Shown here: positions 1-5,221 of the stretch, in pieces
Layout of the letters: each line of letters opens with the position of its first letter
How positions within the stretch are numbered: the first letter of the stretch is position 1
Assembly: GCA_030041195.1 (NCBI GenBank)
Contig: JASHOI010000483.1
Span: 1 to 7,935 of the forward strand
Source: Streptosporangiaceae bacterium
Lineage (GTDB): Bacteria; Actinomycetota; Actinomycetes; Streptosporangiales; Streptosporangiaceae
DNA: 7,935 bases
Direction of reading: 5' to 3'
Position numbers and translations under genes: made by a program
The notes under the pieces: generated by a model
What the model was told of the DNA's origin: nothing
Databases searched by the model: none
What the model saw: the letters and a program-made list of their open reading frames with translations, nothing else

Positions 1-506
1 TGAACAAGCTGCCATGGCGGGCCACGGCCCTGGCCGGGACTGTCCTGCTGACCGCGGCCTGCAGCGGCGGCTCGCACCCCCCGGCGTCAAGCAGCCCCGC
101 GCAGCAGACCGCGAAGAAGATGGCCGTCTTCGCGGTGTGCATGCGCGGCCACGGGCAGACGAACTTCTATTACGCCAACCCACAGAGCGTCGCGAACTCG
201 TCCACCCCGGCGTTTAGCGTCGGCGGGGGGTACTTCGTCACGGGGGTCCAGCCACAGTCGTCCCAGTTCCAGTCGGCCTTGACGTCCTGCAAGCACCTGC
301 TCCCGCCCGTGTCCAGCCGCCAGATAACCAAACAGCAGCTCGACCGCGACGTGAAGTTCGCGCAGTGCATGCACGCGCACGGCTTCCCCAGCTACCCGGA
401 ACCCGACGTGCAGAACGGCCAGCTGATCCAGAGGCCGCTCCCGGCCAGCATCGACACCAGCTCACCACAGTTCCAGGCCGCCGAGAGCGCCTGCGGCGAG
501 GGGTAA
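1..506 (+). CDS. Two-lobed Cys/His lipoprotein L1 (start codon cut by one base)
   Basis: The window opens with TG followed in frame by AAC AAG CTG, so the start is an ATG or GTG missing its first base; the protein would be 168 residues. A short signal peptide (residues 1-20) ends in a lipobox, LTAAC, so Cys21 should be acylated and the protein anchored on the outer membrane face. A low-complexity Ser/Pro/Ala/Gln linker follows. Lobe 1 has C47-x3-H51-G and a SQFQ motif ending at C97. Lobe 2 has C123-x3-H127-G, then FPSYPEP, then SPQFQ ending at C165. The same pattern recurs in four genes at 4183-6384, so this is a paralogue now separated from them by toxin-antitoxin and two-component genes. 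Its last part is nearly identical at DNA level to that of L2. Function unknown; lipid anchoring is well supported and any ligand is inference. Confidence 0.85.
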   Translation, partial: NKLPWRATALAGTVLLTAACSGGSHPPASSSPAQQTAKKMAVFAVCMRGHGQTNFYYANPQSVANSSTPAFSVGGGYFVTGVQPQSSQFQSALTSCKHLLPPVSSRQITKQQLDRDVKFAQCMHAHGFPSYPEPDVQNGQLIQRPLPASIDTSSPQFQAAESACGEG

Positions 507-511
507 CAGCG

Positions 512-561
512 ATAGACGGTGCCGCCCGCGATGCCAACGCGCGTGCGGGCGTATCCAGCAG
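512..561 (-). pseudogene. Possible relic of a PIN-domain (VapC) gene
   Basis: Read on the minus strand, 541-512 encodes GIAGGTVY. This matches [10 protein letters not shown] of the intact toxin at 1362-1769, around its third catalytic Asp. The DNA resembles 1476-1500 at about 20 of 22 positions. Just upstream, CTGCTGGATACGC resembles CTGCCGGACACGC of that gene, but in a shifted frame. The match stops where the catalytic Asp should be, and no start or full-length frame exists. This looks like a decayed fragment of a third toxin gene. The stretch also contains a 7-bp inverted repeat (523-529/545-551) without a T-tract, so a weak terminator for L1 is an alternative. Short match, hence low confidence. 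Confidence 0.33.
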
Positions 562-583
562 CCAAAGTACTGGGCCTCGGCAG

Positions 584-612
584 TTGATTCGTAAGACAAT
601 TCGTCTTACGCT
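584..612 (+). promoter_or_regulatory. Promoter of the vapBC-1 module, predicted leaderless
   Basis: TTGATT (584-589) and TACGCT (607-612) form a -35/-10 pair with a 17-bp spacer. Six bases separate the -10 box from the GTG at 619, so transcription would start at or next to the start codon itself. No Shine-Dalgarno sequence stands at a usable distance. Leaderless mRNAs with a TANNNT box placed this way are common in actinobacteria; the start site itself is inferred. Confidence 0.55.
590..610 (+). promoter_or_regulatory. Perfect 8-bp palindrome, likely VapB autoregulatory operator
   Basis: CGTAAGAC (590-597) and GTCTTACG (603-610) are perfect inverted repeats around a 5-base spacer. The palindrome fills the gap between the -35 and -10 boxes of the following module and overlaps most of the -10. 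ATTCGT also occurs twice as a direct repeat, 12 bp apart (587-592, 599-604). Ribbon-helix-helix antitoxins normally bind such palindromes as dimers and repress their own operon, with the toxin as co-repressor. The repeat is seen directly; its use as operator is inferred from position. Confidence 0.6.
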
Positions 613-618
613 GGTGGG

Positions 619-852
619 GTGGCTGAAACAATCACGATCCGTACGGACGCGGCGACGGAGCATGCCTTGGACGTGCTGACCAGCGATGGCACATCCCGTT
701 CGGCGGCGATCCGGCGCGCGGTCTTGGAGAGCGCCGTACGCAGGGAACGTGCCGCCCAGCTCCGCCGCGAGGTGCTGCGGATGCCCCTCGGCGAACCGGA
801 TGGCGTTACCGTCGCAGACGAGCTGGCTCGTGACCGTGACGATGAGCGCTGA
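619..852 (+). CDS. vapB: Ribbon-helix-helix antitoxin (VapB type)
   Basis: A 77-residue protein starting at GTG. Residues 3-9 (ETITIRT) fit the DNA-binding beta strand of the Arc/MetJ/CopG fold. They are followed by a first helix, a GTSRSAAIRRAVLES turn-helix typical of the second half of the fold, and a charged Arg/Glu-rich tail ending in DRDDER that would wrap the toxin. The stop codon shares its final A with the ATG of the PIN toxin, so the two are translationally coupled. It should neutralise that toxin in the cytoplasm and repress the operon through the 590-610 palindrome. GTG 619 was chosen because it sits six bases from the predicted -10 box and gives the complete beta strand. Family-level assignment is confident; the VapB name rests on the partner. 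Confidence 0.85.
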   Translation: MAETITIRTDAATEHALDVLTSDGTSRSAAIRRAVLESAVRRERAAQLRREVLRMPLGEPDGVTVADELARDRDDER

Positions 853-1304
853 TGATCTACCTGGACTCATCGGCGGCGGTAAAGCTGGTGCACGCCGAGG
901 AAGAGTCACGGGCACTACGTGACTGGCTGGACGAGCGCGCCGACACCGGGTGGGTCAGTTCCGTCCTCATAGAGGTCGAGACCTATCGCGCATTGGCCCG
1001 ATACTCTCTGGCCGCGTTGACCCGGCTTCCCCAGGTGCTGGACCTGATTGATTTGGTGGACCTGACCCCCGCCATCCGCGCGAGGGCGCAATCCGTCGAT
1101 CCGGTCACCGTCCGAAGCCTGGATGCGATCCACTTGGCGACGGCGCTGCACATTCACGGCGAGCTGATGGCGTTTGTGGCATACGACAGCCGCCTCTCCG
1201 AAGCGGCCAGGACCGCAGGCCTGCCGGTGCAGGTTCCGGGCATCTCCGCTGAGGATCTGGACGGCCCGGCGGATAAGTCAGCTGGCCAGGTCGGCGGCCA
1301 GTGA
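852..1304 (+). CDS. vapC: PIN-domain ribonuclease toxin (VapC type)
   Basis: A 150-residue PIN-domain protein. The acidic residues expected for the Mg2+/Mn2+-dependent active site are visible: D5 in IYLDSSA, E43 in the LIEVETYRAL helix, D91 in SLDAIHLATAL and D112 in AYDSRL. All are present, so the toxin looks catalytically intact. VapC toxins cleave specific RNAs, often tRNA or rRNA loops, and are held inactive by the cognate antitoxin. The start overlaps the antitoxin stop by one base. The last 20 or so residues (after PVQVPG) are a loose polar tail beyond the usual PIN core. It faces a second toxin-antitoxin pair with only 57 bases between the stops. No clear terminator hairpin was seen in that gap. 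Confidence 0.88.
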   Translation: MIYLDSSAAVKLVHAEEESRALRDWLDERADTGWVSSVLIEVETYRALARYSLAALTRLPQVLDLIDLVDLTPAIRARAQSVDPVTVRSLDAIHLATALHIHGELMAFVAYDSRLSEAARTAGLPVQVPGISAEDLDGPADKSAGQVGGQ

Positions 1305-1361
1305 TGCGACGGGCAGGGCGCTCGCCGCCATCCAGCTCGTCGGAAGGGCCGCCGTGACCGA

Positions 1362-1769
1362 TCAGGTTACGACGATCACCTCCACGCCGACCGCGTCATA
1401 GGTGCCCCGTGCCCGCGCGTCCCGGGTCGCCAGGGCCGCGCCGTGCTCCTTGGCGGCCAGCGCAACGAGCGCGTCATACACGGCGCCGCCGGCGATGCCG
1501 AGGCTGGCCAGCGTGTCCGGCAGCTTCCGGGTGCGTGAGCTGCTCAGCACCAGCGGAGCGGAAAAGCGGGCCTTCAGCAGCCGGGCGGCGTCGGCGGGCG
1601 CCAGCCGCGCATCGCCGGGCAGCCGGGTGAGAACGGAATAGGTCTCGGCCAGAGCGTGACCGGTCAGCGCGACGTCCTGCCCGCCCCACCACCGAACCAC
1701 GGCCGCGTGATCGCGATGTGAGCGGACGAGCAGCGGGACGGCGACGCTGGTGTCGACCGCGACCGTCAC
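1362..1769 (-). CDS. vapC: Second PIN-domain toxin (VapC type), partner of AbrB-like antitoxin
   Basis: A 135-residue PIN protein with the active-site set D6 (VAVDTSVAV), E42 ([10 protein letters not shown]), D99 ([11 protein letters not shown]) and D117 (ALATRDARA). It ends in a buried strand, VGVEVIVV. Length and motifs are those of an intact VapC ribonuclease. Its ATG overlaps the last four bases of the upstream antitoxin, so the two are coupled. It is not a close copy of the PIN toxin at 852-1304: motif spacing and surrounding sequence differ, and the antitoxins belong to different fold families. The two modules were therefore probably acquired separately rather than by local duplication. 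RNA target unknown. Confidence 0.88.
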   Translation of the reverse strand: MTVAVDTSVAVPLLVRSHRDHAAVVRWWGGQDVALTGHALAETYSVLTRLPGDARLAPADAARLLKARFSAPLVLSSSRTRKLPDTLASLGIAGGAVYDALVALAAKEHGAALATRDARARGTYDAVGVEVIVVT

Positions 1770-2002
1770 CTGCGGCCCGCGTCGATGAGGGCAAAGACCA
1801 CGTCGTCATCGACCGGGGTGTCGCCGGCGGCAACGAGCACGCCGTCCTCCTCGACCAGGCGCGCCGTGCGGCCGGCAGGCAGGATCTGCGCGCCCGCGCC
1901 GTACGGCGAGATGTCGACCTTCGTGCCCGGCAGCAGGCCCAGCGCGTCGCGGATGGGCTTGGGCAGCACCACCCGGCCAGCCTGGTCGATGATGGCCTCC
2001 AT
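1766..2002 (-). CDS. vapB: AbrB/SpoVT-type antitoxin
   Basis: A 78-residue protein. Residues 1-45 fit a SpoVT-AbrB swapped-hairpin DNA-binding domain: [19 protein letters not shown] followed by [11 protein letters not shown]. The C-terminal half (RLVEEDG onward, ending FALIDAGRR) would be the toxin-binding tail. It should neutralise the PIN toxin just downstream and repress the pair. The ATG at 2002-2000 has no Shine-Dalgarno but lies six bases from a strong extended -10 box, so a leaderless mRNA is likely. The gene begins only 15 bases after the histidine kinase stop on the same strand, so read-through from the two-component operon is also possible. Confidence 0.85.
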   Translation of the reverse strand: MEAIIDQAGRVVLPKPIRDALGLLPGTKVDISPYGAGAQILPAGRTARLVEEDGVLVAAGDTPVDDDVVFALIDAGRR

Positions 2003-2017
2003 GGGAAAAGGATACCA
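2003..2017 (-). promoter_or_regulatory. Extended -10 promoter of the AbrB-VapC module, predicted leaderless
   Basis: On the minus strand the 15-base gap between the kinase stop and the antitoxin ATG contains TGG-TATCCT. This is an extended -10 with TATCCT at 2014-2009. Six bases then lead to the ATG at 2002, so the start codon should coincide with +1. No convincing -35 box lies 17 or 18 bases upstream, which fits an extended -10 promoter. The spacing matches that of the other toxin-antitoxin module. Confidence 0.5.
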
Positions 2018-3340
2018 TCACAATCCCATAACGCCCGCCCCGGCCTCGGCGGCGGTGTGCGGCGCCCCGGCCGAGCCAGCGGTGTGCGGCGCCCCGGCCT
2101 CGTGGCTGCGCGGCTCCCGCCACGCGATCGCCGCGCCGTCCGCCGGGAAACTGACCTGGACGTGCAGGCCCCCTTCGGCCCGGGCCCGGGAGCTGAGGGT
2201 GGCGCCGTGCGCGGTGGCGATCGCGCGGACGATCGGCAGGCCCAGCCCGTGCCCGTCACCGCCGCTGTCCCGGATGGCGGCCAGCCGCTGGAACGGCTGC
2301 AGCAGCCGGGCGATCTCACCGGGCGGAATCACCGGCCCATCGTTCGCCACCGACAGCACCGCCCGGCCGTCTCGCCGAGCGGTACTGACCTCGACCGTGC
2401 CGCCGGGGACGTTGTGCCGCACGGCGTTGTCCACCAGGTTGGCCACCAGCCTGCTGATCAGGTCCGGGTCGCCGAGCAGCGGCGCAGCACCGAGCGAGGT
2501 CTGCACGTGCAGCCCGCGGCGCCCGGCCTCCGCCGAGGCGGACTCCAGACAGGCCTCGGCCACCTTGGCCAGGTCGGCGGGCTCGGGCCGCTCGATTCCG
2601 GCCTCGCTGGTCGCGAGCGTGAGCAGCGCCTCCAGGATGCGCTCCTGCTGCAGGCCGGACTCCAGCAGCTCGGCGCCAGTGGCTCGCCATTGCTCGGCGG
2701 TGCTGCGGGGGTTGCGCAGCGCCACCTGCAGCAGCGTCTTGTCCAGCGTGAGCGGGGTGCGCAGCTCGTGGGCGGCGCTGGCCACGAAGTTCCGCTGCGC
2801 CGTGAACGACCCCTCAAGCCGCGCGAACAGCCCGTCGAGGGTGTCGGCAAGCTCCTTGAACTCGTCGTCCGGTCCGGCCAGGGCGAGGCGCTCGTGCAGG
2901 CTCGTCGCCGAGATCGCCCGCGCGGTCGCCGTGATGTCCCGCAGCGGCCGCAGCACCCGCCCGGCCACCAGCCAGCCGAGCCCGAAAGCGAGCACCGCCA
3001 TCACCGCCAGCGCGAAGCCGGACCGCACCAGCAGGACGTGCGAGTCGAATGCGTGCGCTCGCAGCTCGCCAACGCGCTCGACGCAGTTGATCATGGCGGA
3101 GGGCGGCAGCCGGCGGCACGGGGCGGGCGGGAGCCCCTCCGTCAGGACAGCGTGCCCGCCAGTGCGCGTCAGCGGGACCAGTTGCTTGCCCGCGGTGGCG
3201 CGGCCGAACAGCCAGAACGTAAAGCCGAGCAACCCGGCCCCGCACAGCGTGAACAGGCATCCGTAGAGCATGGTCAGCCGCAGCCGGGCGGTGCGGCGGG
3301 GCAGCCGGAGCCACGCTCGCGGGGCGGCGAGCCTCCTCAT
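2018..3340 (-). CDS. Membrane sensor histidine kinase (two-component system)
   Basis: A 440-residue kinase. A basic N-terminus leads into TM1 (about 24-46). A short extracytoplasmic loop (about 47-102) contains two cysteines, C75 and C86. TM2 (about 103-126) and a HAMP segment to about 178 follow. The H-box is SAAHELRTPLT with phospho-acceptor H191. The ATPase domain has an N-box (NLVDNAVRHN, N301/N305), a G1-like NDGP (333-336) and G2 GDGHGLGLP (361-369). The start at 3340 overlaps the regulator stop by four bases (ATGA). An upstream in-frame start would add 62 Arg-rich residues lying over the regulator gene and is unlikely. After the last ATPase strand (VSFPA, about 400) there is a 40-residue low-complexity tail with a duplicated GAPHTA unit. 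The signal is unknown; the loop is too small for a classical PAS-type sensor. Confidence 0.93.
   Translation of the reverse strand: MRRLAAPRAWLRLPRRTARLRLTMLYGCLFTLCGAGLLGFTFWLFGRATAGKQLVPLTRTGGHAVLTEGLPPAPCRRLPPSAMINCVERVGELRAHAFDSHVLLVRSGFALAVMAVLAFGLGWLVAGRVLRPLRDITATARAISATSLHERLALAGPDDEFKELADTLDGLFARLEGSFTAQRNFVASAAHELRTPLTLDKTLLQVALRNPRSTAEQWRATGAELLESGLQQERILEALLTLATSEAGIERPEPADLAKVAEACLESASAEAGRRGLHVQTSLGAAPLLGDPDLISRLVANLVDNAVRHNVPGGTVEVSTARRDGRAVLSVANDGPVIPPGEIARLLQPFQRLAAIRDSGGDGHGLGLPIVRAIATAHGATLSSRARAEGGLHVQVSFPADGAAIAWREPRSHEAGAPHTAGSAGAPHTAAEAGAGVMGL
2052..2099. repeat. 27-bp-period duplication in the kinase 3' end
   Basis: A 21-base segment at 2052-2072 recurs exactly at 2079-2099, a period of 27 bp or nine codons. 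It encodes the doubled AGAPHTA units of the kinase tail. It lies just upstream of the kinase stop and the toxin-antitoxin module, in a part of the protein outside the catalytic domains, and looks like a recent slippage duplication. Confidence 0.85.
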
Positions 3341-4002
3341 CGCACCTCCCCGATCCGGTAGCCGCCTTCGCGCACGGTCTGGATCAGCGGCGGGTCGCCG
3401 AGCTTGGCCCGCAGCCGCCCGACGGTGGTCTTGACCGTGGTGCTGAACAGGTCGGCGTTCTCGTCCCACACGCGCTCCAGCAACTCCTCGGCGGACACCA
3501 GGGCGCCTCCGCCGGCGAGCAGGCACTCCAGGACCGCGAACTCCTTGGGGGTGAGCGCCAGTCGGCGTCCCGCCCGGAACGCGACGCGCCGTGCCGGGTC
3601 AACGGACAAGTCACCATGGGTCAGCACGGGGGGCAGCGGCGCGCCCGCGCGCCTGCCGAGCGCCCGGATCCGGGCCACGAGCTCGGCGAAGTCGAACGGC
3701 TTGGGCAGGTAGTCGTCCGCGCCCAGGCCGAGGCCGTCGACGCGGTCGGCCACCGTGCTCGCGGCCGTGAGCATCAGCATCCGGGCCGGGCACCGGTCCG
3801 CGGCCAGCGCCTTGCACACCTCGTCGCCGTGCAGCCCGGGCAGGTCGCGGTCCAGCACGATCACGTCGTACCGGGCCAGCGACACGTGATCGAGCGCGTC
3901 CTGGCCGTCGAGCGCCACGTCGACGGCCATGCCCTCATCACGCAGCCCGGCCGCCACGGCCTCGGCGAGCCGTTTGTGATCTTCAACCACCAGCACTCTC
4001 AT
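3337..4002 (-). CDS. OmpR/PhoB-family response regulator
   Basis: A 221-residue regulator. The receiver domain (1-115) has the acidic pair E7/D8, phospho-acceptor D51 in VIVLDRDLPG, T79 in MLTAAS and K101 in YLPKPFD. A short linker leads to a winged-helix DNA-binding domain (about 125-221) with LTPKEFAVLECLL, the recognition-helix region TTVKTTVGRLRAKLG and the terminal hairpin REGGYRIGEV. All phosphorylation residues are intact. The ATG is preceded by AGGGAG at a good distance, and the stop overlaps the kinase start. It should be phosphorylated by the neighbouring kinase. Its own divergent upstream region carries two palindromes that are the obvious candidate binding sites, which would make it control both itself and the lipoprotein-efflux genes. 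Confidence 0.95.
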   Translation of the reverse strand: MRVLVVEDHKRLAEAVAAGLRDEGMAVDVALDGQDALDHVSLARYDVIVLDRDLPGLHGDEVCKALAADRCPARMLMLTAASTVADRVDGLGLGADDYLPKPFDFAELVARIRALGRRAGAPLPPVLTHGDLSVDPARRVAFRAGRRLALTPKEFAVLECLLAGGGALVSAEELLERVWDENADLFSTTVKTTVGRLRAKLGDPPLIQTVREGGYRIGEVR

Positions 4003-4069
4003 GCGTTCTCCCTGCCGGACTCACCCCGGTCGGCCTGGTCAGCCCTGCCGTCAGGATGCCAGGCCGTAA

Positions 4070-4108
4070 GTGACAACCAGGTCACAGCCTCTGTGACCGT
4101 GCTGTCAC
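4070..4108. promoter_or_regulatory. Paired GTGAC-N6-GTCAC palindromes in the divergent control region
   Basis: Two 16-bp palindromes of identical design, GTGAC-N6-GTCAC, lie at 4070-4085 and 4093-4108. Their four half-sites begin at 4070, 4081, 4093 and 4104 (steps of 11, 12, 11 bp), so all face one side of the helix. The inner half-sites also form a perfect 8-bp inverted repeat, GGTCACAG-CCT-CTGTGACC (4080-4098). The array sits between the regulator gene (-) and lipoprotein L2 (+). OmpR-type regulators bind half-sites about 11 bp apart, so the adjacent regulator is the best candidate ligand. A possible forward -10, TAAACC (4120-4125), would place its -35 region in the second palindrome. The repeats are seen; the ligand is inferred. 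Confidence 0.65.
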
Positions 4109-4182
4109 CCGCGGCGCCGTAAACCTGTCTGCGGACACCACCGATGGCGCGGCGAAGCGCCCTCGACAAAGGAGAACGAACA

Positions 4183-4722
4183 ATGCATGGCCACTCTGGC
4201 TATCAGCGCGGCCGACGGGGGCGGTTCCCGCTGTGGCTGGCCGCCGGAGCGGCAGGCGTCGCCCTGCTCGCCACGGCGTGCGGCGGTGGCCACCCCGCGG
4301 CCGCGCCCAGCGCCAGCCCGGGGCAGCTCACCGCGCAGAAGGTGGACGCCTTTGCCCTGTGCGTGCGCGATCACGGGATGACGGGCTTTTACATGTCCCA
4401 AACGACCGGCTCCCCTCCCAGCTACCCGACGCTGACAATCGCGGGCTGGCATTCCTCGCCCATCAGCCCCAGTTCGACGTTGCAATCCGCGCTGAAGGCC
4501 TGCGGCCACCTGCTCCCCTCGCATAACAACCCGACGGAGACCTCGGCGCAGCTACGCAGCGCGATCAAGGCCGCCGAGTGCATGCGCGCACACGGGTACC
4601 CGGGCTATCCCGACCCCACCGAGCAAAACGGCCTGCTGACCAGGCCGCAGCTGCCCGCCAGCATCGACACCGGCTCACCACAGTTCCAGGCGACGGCGCG
4701 GTCCTGCAATGCGGCCTCGTAA
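4183..4722 (+). CDS. Two-lobed Cys/His lipoprotein L2
   Basis: A 179-residue lipoprotein, first gene of the forward cluster. ATG 4183 was chosen because AAAGGAG (4168-4174) lies eight bases before it; an in-frame ATG at 4144 lacks a ribosome site. An Arg-rich n-region (QRGRRGR), a hydrophobic core and the lipobox LATAC (acylated C33) are followed by an Ala/Pro/Ser linker. Lobe 1: FALCVRDHG (C60, H64), GFYMS, then LQSALKAC (C107). Lobe 2: AAECMRAHGYPGYPDP (C133, H137), then SPQFQ to C175. The last ten residues overlap the start of L3. It shares a 35-base 3' segment with L1 (34 of 35 identical). Exported and membrane-anchored; molecular function unknown. Likely controlled from the palindrome pair upstream. 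Confidence 0.9.
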   Translation: MHGHSGYQRGRRGRFPLWLAAGAAGVALLATACGGGHPAAAPSASPGQLTAQKVDAFALCVRDHGMTGFYMSQTTGSPPSYPTLTIAGWHSSPISPSSTLQSALKACGHLLPSHNNPTETSAQLRSAIKAAECMRAHGYPGYPDPTEQNGLLTRPQLPASIDTGSPQFQATARSCNAAS

Positions 4723-5221
4723 CGGCGCCACAGCGATCAGCGTCCTGGCAGGGACCGCCTTGCTGGCGGCGGCCTGCGGCGGCACGCCCGCGGCAGCGCC
4801 CAGCGCCCACCCCGGCGCGCTGACGGCCCAGGTGGTGGACGCGTTCGCCCTGTGCGTGCGCGATCACGGGGTGGCGGGCTTCTACGTCTCCCGAACGATC
4901 GGCCCCAGTTACAACGGGCCGGGGCTGAATCTCGCGCGGTGGCATTCCACCCCCGTCACCCCCGGCTCACCCGTGCTGCAGTCCGCGCTGAAGGCCTGCA
5001 CCCACGTACTCGGCCTGCATGGCAGCAATCCGGCGGCGACCTCGGCGCAACTGCGCAGCGCGGTCAGGTCCGCCGAATGCATGCACGCCCACGGGTACCC
5101 GGACTATCCCGACCCCACCGAGCAGAACGGCCAGATCGTCGAGCCATCGCTGCCGACCAGCATCAACACCAGCTCGCCGCAGTTCCAGTCCGCCATGGAG
5201 GCCTGCAATGCGAGCCCGTGA
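4709..5221 (+). CDS. Two-lobed Cys/His lipoprotein L3
   Basis: A 170-residue lipoprotein. Its ATG lies inside the last codons of L2 (in TGC-AAT-GCG, Cys-Asn-Ala), giving a 14-base overlap in another frame. No separate ribosome site is evident, so translation is probably coupled to L2. Signal peptide SVLAGTALLAAAC, acylated C23. Lobe 1: FALCVRDHG (C49, H53), GFYVS, LQSALKAC (C97). Lobe 2: AECMHAHGYPDYPDP (C124, H128), SPQFQ, C166. It is closest to L2: lobe 1 DNA shares a 24-base exact run around the FALCVRDHG codons. Of the five, L2 and L3 look like the most recent full-length duplicates. Function unknown; surface lipid anchoring is strongly supported. Confidence 0.9.
   Translation: MRPRNGATAISVLAGTALLAAACGGTPAAAPSAHPGALTAQVVDAFALCVRDHGVAGFYVSRTIGPSYNGPGLNLARWHSTPVTPGSPVLQSALKACTHVLGLHGSNPAATSAQLRSAVRSAECMHAHGYPDYPDPTEQNGQIVEPSLPTSINTSSPQFQSAMEACNASP

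Noticed and set aside
523..551. Rho-independent terminator after L1
   Set aside because: There is a 7-bp GC stem but a 15-base loop and no T-tract. Kept only as an alternative reading of the possible PIN relic.
1305..1361. Terminator or small gene between the convergent toxin genes
   Set aside because: Only weak, loosely spaced GC repeats and no start with a credible frame; nothing convincing is seen.
1718..3361. 547-residue open frame on + and an overlapping 493-residue frame
   Set aside because: They lie antisense to the kinase and AbrB antitoxin, are Arg/Gly/Gln/His-rich without domains, and exist because GC-rich codons leave the opposite strand open. The minus-strand genes have clear family motifs.
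3341..3526. Longer start for the histidine kinase
   Set aside because: It would add 62 Arg-rich residues overlapping the regulator gene. ATG 3340 gives the usual ATGA coupling and a normal N-terminus ahead of TM1.
4071..4076. TTGTCA on the minus strand as -35 box of the regulator gene
   Set aside because: No TANNNT-like -10 box lies 16-19 bases downstream, so a promoter was not called from it.
4850..4870. C-x3-H motifs as c-type cytochrome heme sites
   Set aside because: Heme attachment needs C-x2-C-H; none of the lipoproteins has it.
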